This document shows, one piece after another, positions 11,048-22,460 of a DNA stretch of 64,000 nucleotides. A model generated the notes under the pieces. It made no database searches. It saw nothing but the letters and a program-made list of their open reading frames with translations, and was not told the origin of the DNA. The position numbers and the translations under genes are program-made. How positions within the stretch are numbered: position 1 is the first letter of the stretch; each line of letters begins with the position of its first letter. Origin of the DNA: Termitomyces sp. T153 (lineage: Eukaryota > Basidiomycota > Agaricomycetes > Agaricales > Lyophyllaceae); the NCBI GenBank assembly GCA_018296165.2, contig JACKQL020000038.1, positions 310,001-374,000 on the forward strand, read 5' to 3'.

Positions 11048-11197
11048 CGGCTATAGGTAGGCTAGCGCTAGCGAGTGAGAATGACGGACAAAAAGAAAAC
11101 ACAACAGCCGCTGCACGGGTATTTACCCTTGCGAAGACGGTTGCCACGGATAGTAGGAGTACACAGCATGGTTTCTGAGCACTTGATTATTGATATT
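10883..11197. repeat. Direct tandem repeat copy 1 (patatin 5' end)
   Basis: This segment of about 315 bp covers the first part of exon 2, intron 1, exon 1 and roughly 150 bp upstream of the patatin-like gene. It is repeated almost perfectly at 11209-11524, with an 11-bp spacer. It is the copy used in the complete gene model. Confidence 0.95.
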
Positions 11198-11208
11198 GAT
11201 ATCTATAA

Positions 11209-11524
11209 AGTATGAGAAGCTCAGATAGCCCATGAATTCCACCGCCATCTGACATGAGTGAAAAATCAGTTTCAATCTTAAAGTCAGAGGTCCCAGTCAA
11301 TGAATGGCTGCCGACTTGCGGAACTCGTACCAAGAGCGAGCAACCTCAGTCCTTCTTCAGCTTTGTTCTCCATCGGCTATAGGTAGGCTAGCGCTAGCGA
11401 GTGAGAATGACGGACAAAAAGAAAACACAACAGCCGCTGCACAGGTATTTACCCCTTGCGAAGACGGTTGTCACGGATAGTAGGAGTACACAGCATGGTT
11501 TTCTCAGCGCTTGATTATTGATAT
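11209..11524. repeat. Direct tandem repeat copy 2 (patatin 5' end)
   Basis: Near-identical to 10883-11197. I see a handful of differences, for example CACGGGTATT versus CACAGGTATT, GGTTGCCACGG versus GGTTGTCACGG, and CTGAGCACTTG versus CTCAGCGCTTG. It contains a second promoter region and a second exon 1 (ATG near 11373 on the minus strand), truncated in exon 2. Transcripts from it could read into the real gene. Confidence 0.95.
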
Positions 11525-12335
11525 AATTATGTCAGACATTTGTATGACCGCGGGAATCCAAATAAATCTGTCGAATCACTGCTGGAATCAAATAAAAAGA
11601 ATCAAAGAAATGTGTCATGTCATTTCTTTGGGTACTTTTAATCATGAAAAAAGACATCTCGATTGTCCCAAGCCTTTTTCTATGATCACAACAAAGACAT
11701 GACTATGAATGACAAAGTATCTATCACAAAGATAGGACTCTACAACAATGAGTTCTCCTTGCACTTGTGCAGATCTCACTTCTTCCCAGCATCAGATTGC
11801 TGTTTCCATTTCTTGGCACCAGTTGACATGGTGCCTGGACCTGATAGATTAATGAAAGTTGTAGGTGATGGCATTGTAACTGTGCCAATGTTGGTTGTGC
11901 TAGTCAAGGGTTACAGAGTTGGAGTTCCTATACCTTGTATTGTGGTCTCAGAGGTTGAAATTGTGCTAGTTGCACTGGTTGTTGACATCACAATGTCCCC
12001 ATTAGAAGGGTTGGATGATGAGGCTGCACTTTTGGGAGAGAAATCCAAGAGCAACAAAAGGGTAAGAGTGGCTGTCAACATGGTTGTCAGGGGACCAGTC
12101 ATTTCTGGGTTACCATTTTGTTTCCTTTATTCCTGGCCTGCCTCTCATCCCCATCCCCCCATTTTCGGGTCTCAAGCACTTTTGACCTCATGCTATCCAA
12201 CAGTACCACTTCAATGTGGTCATGTGCCCAGAGGCTGGAGATCAAGGCTGATTATGATGAATTTCTGTTTTTGGATTCGACTCTGGACTTAGTTGTTGTT
12301 GAGTGTTTTTTCTGGAAGTTCTAGAGTAAATTTTC
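11525..12335. other. CpG-poor interval without a recognised gene
   Basis: CpG is lost again after about 11670. On the minus strand, 12102-11911 and neighbouring frames read a Ser/Thr-rich segment (STTSATSTISTSETTIQGIG), with a nearby GPGTMSTGAKKWKQQ stretch. These look like a transposon Gag N-terminus or linker, but no diagnostic motif is left. No other coding signal was seen. Confidence 0.3.
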
Positions 12336-13040
12336 TGAACACTGACATTGGGAATCATTAGAACTTGTTCTCTTTGGATCTCCCTCTGCCAGGTGAGTAG
12401 TTAGATCTCTAGAGCTTCTCATAGACACCAAATATACTTTGGATCTCTCTTTGCTAACTGTGTGGCTGAGCCATAGCCTCCATAGGTTGCCCTTAAAGCA
12501 GAAAAAGTCTCTGAATTTGGTCTGGGAGCCCCCTTTTCAATTGCCTTGATGGGTTGAGGCAACTGGATCAATTGTTTTAACAAGTTGAGCAACTGAAAGG
12601 TCCCCCTACCAGTGTCTTACTATCTCCTGCCTACCTCCTATGACCCAACCAAACTCTCCAACACCTCCTCCTGACACTTTGAGCCCCCAGGACAACACCT
12701 GGAGTTGTTTGTTGAGTCTAAAGATGCAGGTGCAACTTATCCCTGACCTCCCACACCAACAAACTCACTGGGCTACAACAAACCACTGAATCCATGTTTC
12801 ACTCCCTCCAGGCCATCCTGGATCACCTCCCCCTGGCTCCTACTACTCCACCTACACCCTACACCCTACACCCCCAGCACTATAGGGAAGATTGCCCTGA
12901 TGTTTGCACAGCTTTGCATGCAAAAATTTCTTGTCCTGCTCTCTTAGATGGGTGATCATAAGACTGGGCAATGATTTTCCAGTCTTGCACCACTTATAGC
13001 CAACTGGGTGGCAAAGTGTTTGCCTCCAATGTCCTGAAGA

Positions 13041-13640
13041 TTGCTTGAGTCCTTTTTACATGAAGACTGGTTAAGCTTTGACAATGCTTGGAATTTCAGA
13101 GCTGAGTTCTTTTCCCTTGATCCTGCCATGACCACTACCCTTGCCCTTTGTGACCAGACCAGTAAAGCCAAAGTAAATGGACTCTTTGATGAGTACATTG
13201 ATTCATTCCATGTGTTGGTTGAGCAGGCCTTCTATCTGGATGGCCTTCAACTCTGCCTCACCTTCTGTGATGAATTCCATCCTGCCCTCATTGATCAAAT
13301 TGTTAGTGTGGCTGTAGGGTGCCCTAATGATGAGAAAATAGAGACCTGGTACAAGGTAGCCTGGGATCAATGGCAGTTGATGGAGTTGAAACAAGAGCTT
13401 TTATGTACAACACACTCTGTTGCCACCCCTCATTTTCTAGCTGTTCTGTGAGCCAGCTTGTTCTTTGTTGCCCCACTGTGGGCTCCTTCTATTCCTCTTC
13501 CTTGACCAGTGCTCATCCACCTTCTTTTCCAGGGGCTCTCCATAAACATCAAAGCCCCCCAACAGCAATCACCCACCCCTCTGTTGTGCAAATGCCGTGG
13601 CAAGGCTGGTCACTTAGCTTGTAAATGCCCCCTTAGTCTG
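13041..13640 (+). pseudogene. gag of family A copy 2
   Basis: Aligned by eye to copy 1: AEFFSLDPAMTTTLALCDQ, VNGLFDEYIDSFHVLVEQAF and FHPALIDQIVSVAVG match the capsid region at 400-640. A zinc-knuckle remnant, CKCRGKAGHLACKCP, is at about 13590-13635. The longest open piece is 136 codons. Non-functional. Confidence 0.8.
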
Positions 13641-14070
13641 GATGTGCACTATCTCTCTACAACAGAGCAGGAGTAGCTCCTTTTTCAGCTCCTAGCAGCC
13701 CAAGATGTTGCTAGGGTCCCTTTTCCAGATGCCCCCACTCCTGCTTCTTCTGCAGAAGATTGTTTGGAGTTAGAGGCTGTTCTAGTAGAGTTGGAGGAGG
13801 ATTTTTAGAAAGGCAGTGGATGACTAGTATGCCTTCATTGCCTGCCACTAATTGTTTTGCCTCCCTGTCCATAGTATCAAATATATCTGTTGCTGCTCTT
13901 GATACTGTGCCTGAAACAATAAGCCTTTCTTTAGATGTAGCACTCAATCAAAGCCTCAACTGGGGACATCATTCCTGGACCCAACCCCTTTGACTTCCTA
14001 CTTGGCAATTCCATCTTCCTCATTGATACATGTTTGCCTCCACCCCCTCTGCTAACTCACTGAAGCTACA

Positions 14071-14360
14071 GTGAAGATAGAGACAACAGATACCCAGCAG
14101 TTTTGGAGTGTGCTTACCTGGCTAGATAGCAGGGCTACCAGCCTTTCTCAACACAGAATACATGCAGTACTATCAGCTTGCCCTTTCTCTTGCCCAGTTC
14201 CAGTCTATGATGTCAACAGTATACTCAACCAAGCAGGTTCTATTTGCTCTGCTGTTGACTTGGTTCTCAATTACCATGACCACTTGAAGTCTGCCACTTT
14301 TGCAGTCACCAGTCTTGGGAAGCAAGACATGATTTCTGGGGTTCACCTGGTTATGTGAAC
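14071..14360 (+). pseudogene. protease region of family A copy 2
   Basis: The retropepsin-like region reads WLDSRATSLSQHRIH, PVPVYDVNSILNQAGSI, VDLVLNYHDHLKSATFAVTS and LGKQDMISG. This parallels 1430-1670 of copy 1. The catalytic D-S-G is D-S-R in both copies, which suggests the Gly codon was lost from the same CpG-containing GGC/CGG context. Confidence 0.72.
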
Positions 14361-15439
14361 ACAACTCCATGATTGATTGGACACAGAGTAAAGTGAAGAT
14401 GAGCCAATGCTCACACTGCTGCACAAGCTGTGCAAGAGAGGCCCAGATGGAGCACAAATCAAAGGTCTGGGAATGTGCTACCATGTGTGCTTGTTGCACA
14501 GGGCACCTCCTCTATGCTGATATTGACCTTTTGTATCCCCCTTCCCTTTGGCATTCCCTTATAGGGAGGCCCTCTATGAGGATGTCAGGGATGTTGGGTG
14601 TACACTCAAAGAGGAAAATAGACATGAAGGGGAGTTTGTCAGCATTTCAGACCCATCAGCATTTCAGACCCAGAGTCTCTAGACAAAACTGAGGATCTAT
14701 GCTACAATACTATGCCACCCCTCCCCCTTTAGTGGCAGAGATATGGGCAAGTCAAACCACCTCCCAATAACTGCCCACAGCATTTGCAGCTAACTCTCAG
14801 CCCAGGCCTTTCCATAGCACAGTGCCTCATCACCTACAGGACTTAGAGGACATATTCTCCAAGGTTTGGATTGACTGGCTCCCAGAGCATAGGCAATGGA
14901 ACCATGCAATAGAACTGATACCTGGTGCTGAACCATTCAGTTGTAAGGTCTATCTGCTCACACTCTAGTGGCAGGATGAACTGGATGCAATCTTCTCTGG
15001 ATAGATATGTCCCTCTAAGTCCCTCTCAAGAAGAAGGGTGGATCTTTTTGTTCTGTATTGAGTCTTGAACATGATAATGGTGAAGAACCACTACCCTATT
15101 GAATATGATGATGGTGAAGAACACTACCCCAGTCTTCTCATTTCTAGTAATTCAGCCTCACTGTGACCCCAACAGACAAGGTAAAATCAACTTTGAATCA
15201 ACTTTGTTTACTTGTTGTCAGGACCAGGAATATATCAAATGTAATTTAAGGGCTCACTGTTGTTTACTTGTAGTTAGGACAAGGGAACAAAGGTGAGAAT
15301 CAAAGTTGGCAAAATCATGTGTCAGTGCCATAGCAGTAATTGTAAGGCAGTAAGTGGTGCTGTAATGCAGATGTGAAACAAAATTTTTCATAAGCTCATA
15401 CAGCAGGCTTACACCCCTCCCCCCTTTGAGAACTTTCTA

Positions 15440-16740
15440 TGATATCATTGGCCCCCTCCATTTTTGGTCTCTCATCTATCCAAGGCCTTGCATTGCTCCA
15501 ACTCAGTGTGGGGCAGCCACACATTGTGTTCTGGAGGGAAACCAACCCAATGCACCAGATACTGGTATCCATGGCCCCACCTATATTTGTTGATTATTTT
15601 GTTGATGACATGGTAACCAGTAGCCCCATCTTCCATCACTGCAGGTCTGGGGTGGGCATACTTGCAGTCAGGGAACAAGGAGGGGTTGTTGGAGGTGAGA
15701 CATTTGAGAAAACTGGCATGGAACCCTGGGAAGGTGCATCTCTTGTCATTTGAAAGGTGTAGGGTGTATTCCAACCATTCTGGGAAGGTGGCAATCACTT
15801 TGTATGGACCATCATTTTGAGGCATGAACTTTGCAATGCATTTCTTGCTCTTCTGCTTATACTTGCTGCAACAATGTTTGGTCATGAGCATCATAAAATG
15901 TCTGGCCCCATAGGTCTCCTCTTCTGCTCTGTGCACATTTGCATTATACACATGATGGGCCTTGGTAGCAAGAAGGTTGTCTTGGGCTTCCTGTATGTCT
16001 TTTTGTAGTTTGTCAATTATATTGTCTGCAGTTTTCTTGTCTTTTGATGCCTTGTTTTGCAGAGGTGCCAATGGGGAAATGATCCAGGGATAACATCCTG
16101 TCTTAAGTTTAAAGGGGCTGAATTCTGTTGACAACTTAACTGTATTCATAATTGCAAACCTCATGTGGGGTAGTGTGGTGAGCCAGCCCTTTTGGTCCTA
16201 GTATACAATATAGTGTATGGCTCAGACAATGGTCTTGTTTGTGCATTTACTGTTGCCATCTATCTCACAGTGGTAAGAGGTTGACATCTTGAGTTTAATG
16301 CCTGTGAGCTTGTGTAGTTCTTTCCAGACCACCACAATGAAAAGCTTGTTCCAGTCAGATATAATTTGTGTCATGAGCCCATTGTTGCATTACCACTCAT
16401 TGAACAGTACTAAGGTAATCTGTGCTGCTGAATCTTGAGTGAGTACCTATCAGATGTACTTACACACCCATCAAGTCAGTCATTGTCATAATTGTGTCTT
16501 TACCATCCTCTTCCAACAGGGGCCCAATAAAGTTGATTCCCACAATAGAGAAACAAGTGTTGAGGATGAGCAGTGGGTGCAAGGGTCATTAATTGGAAGG
16601 ATTAATGGCCTTGTCAAGCATTTATGGAGGCCATGTGGGTGATTGAGTGTCAGGTACAGTTCAGGATGATCTTGGGTTATCACCACTTTGGGCTAACACC
16701 ACTCAAGGAATTGTTCTCCTAAGTGTGACAGCACAATAGA
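15440..16740 (-). pseudogene. integrase and chromodomain of family B
   Basis: On the minus strand the DDE core shows IISDWNKLFIVVVWKELHKL (second Asp) and the HCEIDGNSKCTNKT block, where the Glu is retained. The final 231 codons (16164-15472) are open: FAIMNTVKLSTEFSPFKL, a long linker, then the chromodomain YQYLVHWVGFPPEHNVWLP. Upstream parts are interrupted by stops. This long open stretch in an otherwise broken element is chance survival, not evidence of function. Confidence 0.8.
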
Positions 16741-17019
16741 ATCAGCACCAAAGAGGTGAGCAGAGCTAGGTCTGGCAGATGGACTTGAAAATTGACAGAT
16801 TAGGTTATTTGCCATCAGCTGGAATTTTGATCCAGCTGCTGATCAGAACTTATCTAGAGCCAATAGGGCTTTCTGGTGGACACTGCTTCGGCTTGACAAT
16901 TCTTCATTGTGAGTTGTGCTTTGATGGATGAGGAGATAGCCCTTAGCAGTCTCATCATTTAGGTGCTTGGTCTTGTAAACCAATATAATTCCACCATTGA
17001 CAACCATACCAATCTACAA

Positions 17020-17300
17020 CTTGAACTGGATGAGTGCATCTAGTGCTGTCTGCAAGGAGCCATCTTTTTTGGGGATGCACAACAGCAGTGCAGCCTGATT
17101 GGCCACACATGGCTCCCACTACTTTGCCTGCACATAACAAATGATTTTCTCCTGCAGTTGCTGCTGAAGTGACTTAGGGCACCTTGGCATGAAGTAAGAA
17201 TAGTATTTGGCATTGTTTATGAGATTTGTCTCATGGTTAACCTCATGCCATGGAGGAAGTTCCTTCTTTGTACCATTGACAACATCCTGAAACTCATCAA
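17020..17300 (-). pseudogene. RT N-terminal fragment of family B
   Basis: The minus strand reads HGMRLTMRQIS-like and, in an adjacent frame, YFMPRCPKSLQQQLQEKI, then NQAALLLCIPKKDGSLQTAL. This is the start of a gypsy RT fingers domain. The palm and the YxDD box are not found in this window, so an internal deletion is likely. Confidence 0.65.
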
Positions 17301-17560
17301 ATCACTGCTGCCAAAGGTGTGGAATATTGCTGTCTGTCAGCTTGGAAGGCCAGGCCTTCTCCTTGTCTACTTTAGTCCAAGGATGCCATTCATTCTTGGC
17401 TAGCTTTGATAGTGGCACTGTTCTTGTGTACTTATTCTGCAAGGCCATTAGCCAAATTTCAAACTCATTTGGAATGTTTGTTTGTTTGTTTGTCCTCTCC
17501 TATTATTTTCAAGGAAGCACTGTGGCAATGCCAGATGTTCTCCCCTGCAGTATTTATGTG

Positions 17561-17565
17561 GTGTG
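17561..17565. repeat. 5-bp target-site duplication, left (GTGTG)
   Basis: GTGTG abuts the left LTR and is matched by GTGTG at 23606-23610 directly after the right LTR. Confidence 0.9.
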
Positions 17566-18709
17566 TGTCAGGTTCCGCTGACCTCGGGGGCTCAGCTGCA
17601 CTGGGCGAGTCCTTACTAGGCGGGTGTGATTCCCCTGCATTGGTAACCAAACACTCGAAGACATTCCGGGCCCTGGTGGCTTGCGCGGGTAGCTGGGGAG
17701 ATGTGATCCAGACGGATCCGGGAAGGTCTGGAGAAGTCGGATCGTGGGGAAACGAGACGGTCTTGGCGGGGTTCAGGCAGAAGGCCATATGGGAGATTTG
17801 CAGAAGCAAGGGAGTAGGTGGCTGTGTGATCCATGGGGATGGAGCCGGGGTTTGATGGGAGATCATTTGGAGCTGATGGAGTCCGGGACCGAGCGAAGAG
17901 TGGGGTTCGGACCTGGTAAAGGAGTGTCGGGGTTCGTAATCATAATTGCAGAGTTCGTGAGGTCGTTAAGGTTGATGAAGACTTGGGCACAATGATCTGA
18001 CGGAGTCACTGAGACAGCGTCGGACAAGACAATATGGAACAGGAGTAGATTCGAGTGGGGATACGAAACGATAACGAGAATGATAACGAAATGGAAACAA
18101 GACAAGACCGGGAGACTGAGATAAGACCGGGAGACTGAGATAAGACCGGGAGACTGAGAGTAAGGAGAATGGGACACGAAACACGAAAGGAAACAATCAG
18201 ACCATAGGTAACGTTAAGCAATATCAAGACTAGAGTATGAAGAGCTACTCGATGACTTATATACTGACTACCGGAGGACTTCGGGGTACGTCGGCTGTGG
18301 CGGCGGGGCTTGGCGGGGCTTGACGGAGTGGGCGGGTGTCGGTTGTGATCGAAGATCGTGCCGCGCTGATATGTTGATGGGGTCATTTGAGAACGTGGGT
18401 TGCCCCGAGGTCGTCGTGATACTCCGGAATAGGTCAGAGGAAGTAGGGTGTTGAGTTAATGATGGGGGGCGAAGATCGGGAACAGCGGGGGTGGTTCTCA
18501 GGGTTTGGGAAGCCCAGGGTAAGTGTCAGTGGCTGCGGGGCAGGCACCGAAGTTGGCCAGGGGGCCGTCGGAGTTAGCCGGGGGGGCGTCGGAGTTAGCC
18601 GAAGTAGGCGCGGGGCATGGGCGGAAGTTTGGCGGAGCGTTGGGGGTCCTTTTGGGGGTTCGGGGGTTTGATGAACGATGTGCGGGGTTTCGGGGAACGG
18701 GTCGTGACA
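17566..18709 (-). repeat. Left LTR (1144 bp) of the 6.04 kb element
   Basis: Begins TGTCAGGTTCCGCTGACC and ends GGGTCGTGACA. It contains a 19-bp minisatellite and a minus-strand TATATAAGT. In the orientation chosen from the polypurine tract this is the 3' LTR. Confidence 0.93.
18104..18158. repeat. 19-bp tandem repeat inside the LTR (about 2.9 copies)
   Basis: The unit ATAAGACCGGGAGACTGAG is repeated in tandem. The matching array in the right LTR is at about 22999-23053, where one unit carries a CCGGG to CTGGG change. Confidence 0.9.
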
Positions 18710-18722
18710 TCACCCCCTTTTC
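18710..18722 (-). promoter_or_regulatory. Polypurine tract of the 6.04 kb element
   Basis: On the minus strand GAAAAGGGGGTGA directly precedes TGTCACG of the LTR. This is the usual second-strand primer position and is the main reason for placing the element on the minus strand. Confidence 0.65.
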
Positions 18723-18919
18723 AGCGTCGAGACCCTTCGAGACGCGAGGCAGGACGGGGATCGGCGGGGCGTGGGAGTCGAAGTCGAGCAATATTGATCA
18801 ATCCACAGCGAGTGATAGCGGCGTGGGAGACGAAGTCGAAGCGCGGCCGCTGTTTCGTCAGGGTCCTCCTCAATCAATTAAAAGCTTTGGGCGTGCCCCG
18901 GGGTTTCCCAAATTTCGTC

Positions 18920-20050
18920 ATGTCTTCCCCCAGCGTTCCAGTGGCTTCTCCCGCCGATTTAGACGAGGTGGTGGTGTATGACAGTGGGGGTGAGGAGTTC
19001 GAGCATCGGCGCCGGGGTAGCGTTAGGGACTGGAGTCGTAAGTGTTGTCGATTTTTCTTTTTGGGATGGTTGACGGGGTTCCTGTAGAATCGTCCGTAGT
19101 AGTAGTGGTGGATTTTCCGGGGGTTCCGAAGCGGACCAAGTTTCGTCCCGCGGTGCCAAAGGGGAAGGTGGCGTCCTCGGCAATGGTTCGGGGGAAGCGT
19201 CGAGCTTCCCCACCCTCGGGGGTGGGACCCAGCAAGAGGCCGCGTGGGCGTGAGTTGTCGGCGGGGCCTCCGGAGTCCTCCCTCTTTTCTCCTGTCCCGG
19301 GCGTCCCCTCGGAGTGGTCGTCGAGTCCCCCTGCGCCGATTCCTTTGATCACGGAGGTCTTCCTTCGCAAGCAGGTGGAGGCCTTGACGACGTCGTTGGC
19401 AGTATGGGAGGGTGAGCTCCGATGGGCAAGGGAGGATCGTGACGCGGCGCGGACGGAGAAGGAAGTGATGGAGCAGGAGAGGAATACTTCGGTGTGCATG
19501 GTGACGGAGCGAGCGCTAGAGGTGCAGGGTTTGCGGGAGCGTCTGGCGCAGGTGGAGGGGCAGCCCGCGGGGGAAGCGGAGGGGCGGGAACGAGTTCCGG
19601 AGGGCGATGCATTGTGGGCGGAGCTGGAGGCGGCGAGGCGGAGGGAGGATTGGTTGGCCAACGAGGCCGCCTTGGGTCGCGTGGGGATCCTTCGTGAGTT
19701 GTCTCCTGTTCCCCCATTCGTTATTGACGGTTCATTTTCTGAGTTTAGGCTGGGTGCGGGAGCATCGGGTCCTCTTGGATGGTGCCTCCGCGGCGTTCGC
19801 GTCGATTCAGGACGGGTTGACACAGGGGTCCGCAGTCCAGCCTCCGGAGTTGCAGCAGGGGATGGCACGGTTGGAGAGGTTGCTGGCGGGGCATCGGCGG
19901 CGTAATGCGGTGGCCCTGGGATCGTGGTGGGAGGTGGCGGCCGACGCGGGGGAGGCATTGCCGGGGTTGGCGGAGATCCTAGCGGTGGTGCGGGCTCAGA
20001 TGGAGGTCGACCTGGGGGTTGGGTTGCCGGGGGGTCCGGGGAGGGAGTGA
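18920..20050 (+). CDS. Spliced coiled-coil ORF inside the LTR element, antisense to its inferred transcript
   Basis: Three exons, 18920-19037, 19088-19693 and 19749-20050 (1026 nt, 341 aa), have introns of 50 and 55 nt with GTAAGT/GTGAGT donors and TAG acceptors. Removing them keeps one open frame. The N-terminus is acidic and Ser/Pro-rich (MSSPSVPVASPADLDEVVVY). A basic Ser/Pro linker (RGKRRASPPSGVGPSKRPRG) follows, then a long Glu/Arg/Leu helix likely to form a coiled coil (RKQVEALTTSLAVWEGEL to LRERLAQVEGQ, about residues 145-215). The C-terminus has HRVLLDGASAAFASIQDG and ARLERLLAGHRRRNAV. It has no zinc knuckle or enzymatic motif. Function unknown. It resembles ORFs I believe are common in mushroom LTR elements, but that is from memory. 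Confidence 0.7.
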
Positions 20051-22460
20051 GATGGGTGTGAGCCTCGTTTCTTGTCGCTCTCGGACTTGCTGCCTTCCCC
20101 GTCTCATGTATATATAATTTTTGTACGCGAACATGTCCTCTCTTGGTCCCTGGGCGTGTGAAGTAAGATTTTAGTTTTGTATGAGGGCGAAGTAAGCAAA
20201 ACACGGAGGGGTGTGAGAGGGAGTTGAATCCCTAGTGAGTCCAGAGGCGGGGGTTACGCCCGCTAGTGCCGTCTGCGCTGGCTAGTCCCGGGGATTGTCG
20301 GGACGGGGCGGGGCATCGCAGGAGGGCTCCCGAGGTCCGGCGGGGGTGGTGGGAGTTCTCCAGTGGAGTCCCGTGGCATTTCGGGTGGTGTTATTGAGTT
20401 CGATTCTCGGAAATTCCGACTTCAAATCTTTCACGGTGCCCAGCGGGCTTGGGGCTTTGGTTTTCTTGGCAGTGCGGTTGGCAGGGGGTAATGGGGGTCT
20501 CCCCATGGTCTGGCCCTTATGCTGGCACTGGTGGCGAGGGCGGCGGGGCCTTTTTCATTGGCGGGGTTGGGTGAGGCGAGGCTCGTCCTCGCGGTATAGT
20601 GGGTCCGGGTCGGGGTTGTGTTCCGGAGTGTTGCATCTGTGGGCGGGCATGCTTCGGGTGGCGCTTTGGTGTGCTCCGGAGTGACGATGACTGAGGGGTA
20701 GGATGCGGGGTGATCAGTCCCAACCAGTTCCTTCGGGTCCGGGGCCGAAATTCGGGGTGCCGGATCGTCTACATGATATTGCTTTCCTGACCAAAGGTAA
20801 GCCCGAGGCGGACAAAGGGGGTCTTACGTAGTTCTAATACTTCCTCGAGTTTGGAGGTTCGGGGGTCGGTGGTTCCCTCATCGGGGAGAAGTGGGTGGTC
20901 CCGGAGTCGACTCAAGGGTCACTTGGTGGGGGTTTGTTGGTTGTTCATGGTTGTTGGGGCGGCAGGGAGGTCGGCCGCGGGGAGGCACTGGAGTAGGGTT
21001 CCCCAGGAGATGCGGCAGGGTCGAGGCTGCTCTTCATTCGTGTTCTGGAGCGGCCCGGAGATTGTTGTAAGTGTGGGGGTGGCAGTGGGGAGAGGCACTG
21101 CCCGCTCTTCTGGAGGCTCCGATGATGTGGTCCCTGTTCGGCGGACATATTCTGGTGTAGGGACGGGATTCGGGGCGGGTGGTGCTTTTTGTCACGGGGT
21201 TGGGGCTACCAGGGCATCATTGTCGAGCTGGCGCCGTGAGTTTTCTTGGTCAAATGTCGTGGTTGGAGCGGAGGCCCTAGAGTCGTGTCGCCAGGGTCCG
21301 GAGCTGTGTTGAAGGGTTTGGAGGGGTCTGGGTGGGACAGTTTTAGGCTGGCACGGGGTTGTTTGGGTCGTCGAGCCAGGTGGGGGAGGTCCCTTGAGAA
21401 TATCGGAGCGTGTGCCCTTTGGGTCGTCGGGTCGCTTAAACGGCCCATCGTCGTTTTCTGGGTGATGGTGGGGCTTCTCCCTCCCTTATGTGAACATGTC
21501 AGCGAATTTAGAGTACTCAGGGAACTACTTCGTATAGGGTCCTTTTTCCTATAGTTAGTTCGGGGTGGCTCCTATGCTGGGGATTCCTTCGTGGGAGGTG
21601 GCGTAGTCTGGTGGTGGAGTTTAAGCTCGGGGGTGGCATGCGGGGGGGTTTTGGCGTCCAGGGTCCTCATTGTCGGGGGCTCCGGATTGTGTAGGGGAGG
21701 GTGGTGAAATAGCGGCGTGGTCCGGAGTTGTCCCTTGTCAGGAGTGGGGTGCCGTGGTTCTTCTTATTAACGTCTAGAGGCTCAGGGATGTTTTGGTCTT
21801 GTTCCGGGGTTGTCGGGGTTGGGTCGGGGAGGTCGGGGCCCCTTCATTTGTTGGGCGGAGGTGACGGCCGATCGATCGAGGTCCGGACGCAGGTCATGGT
21901 TGGAGCCTGGCCTAGGTCTGAGGTTCTTGGTTGCTGGTGGGTTGGTGGATCCACAGGCGGGCTTCGGGGAAGCGCGTTCTCAGTGGTCTCATTGTGGCTG
22001 GCGATCCTTTGCACAATGGGTGACTGTCTCGCGGCGAGTTGGTGGTATTGTTTGTCGGAGGGTTGTCAGGGCCGGGGACATTGTCGCTCATTGGGTTGGG
22101 TGGTCGCTGGGTTTTGGAATGCTGTTCTTTGGGTGACGTCAGGGGTCAACTTTGTGTGAGGGAACAGGGTTGGCGGAGAGGGTAAGGGTGGGGTGGAAGA
22201 TGATTTGACGGTTTGCGTGAGGGGTTGGGTGTGAGTTGGGGAGGGTGTCCGTGGGGGGAGCCATTGTATGAAAGTAACCGGAGCGGAGGGGACGTTTGGT
22301 GTCGGATCCGCGACTCAATGTGCCTCGGCAAATTGGGCGGGGCCGTATGAATTATAAGGGTTCCCCGGCATGGGTAGACCATAGACATCGGAGTTATTTG
22401 ATCATGTGTGCGGAGGTAATGCGGGCATCACAGACGGGGTAAGGTAGAGTCTTGATATTA
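20051..22460. other. G-rich interior of the LTR element, no intact gene
   Basis: The plus strand is strongly G over C across about 2.2 kb. The minus strand therefore reads Pro/Thr-rich frames. One begins ATG at 22370 (MPGNPYNSYGPAQFAEAH, then TGA) about 90 bp after the LTR and continues open for about 100 codons in the same frame. This may be the remnant of a gag in the sense orientation. The interval 20051-20200 after the plus-strand ORF holds AT-rich sequence that could serve as its 3' UTR. Confidence 0.45.

Larger units (their letters stand above)
12340..15095 (+). mobile_element. Ty3/gypsy family A copy 2 (decayed, 3'-truncated)
   Basis: A second family A copy in the same orientation as copy 1. 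It has an LTR remnant (about 12345-12535), gag (13041-13640), protease (14071-14350) and the start of RT (about 14880-15060, VYLLTL then WQDELDAI and a broken KKDGS-like segment), where it stops. The 3' half is missing. CpG is depleted and stops are frequent. A short duplication of the 'atggtgaagaac' type at 15060-15125 marks the truncation point. Confidence 0.82.
15100..17565 (-). mobile_element. Ty3/gypsy relic, family B, left part (integrase, chromodomain, part of RT)
   Basis: This is the 3' half of a minus-strand gypsy element whose 5' half continues at 23606-26840. The two were one element before the 6.04 kb LTR element inserted at 17566. Reading leftwards it has an RT N-terminus (about 17290-17030), a deleted or scrambled middle, integrase (about 16740-15900) and a chromodomain (about 15640-15470). 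The interval 15100-15440 probably holds its 3' LTR, but the ends are not resolved. CpG is depleted. Confidence 0.78.

Noticed and set aside
15472..16164. A functional host gene from the 231-codon integrase/chromodomain open frame
   Set aside because: It continues upstream as a broken integrase core of family B, and the whole region is CpG-depleted. It is a surviving stretch of a relic.
19023..20204. 393-codon minus-strand open frame opposite the spliced ORF
   Set aside because: It is Pro/Ala/Ser-rich as expected from the antisense of a GC-rich gene. It has no recognisable domain, and the plus-strand reading has two proper introns.
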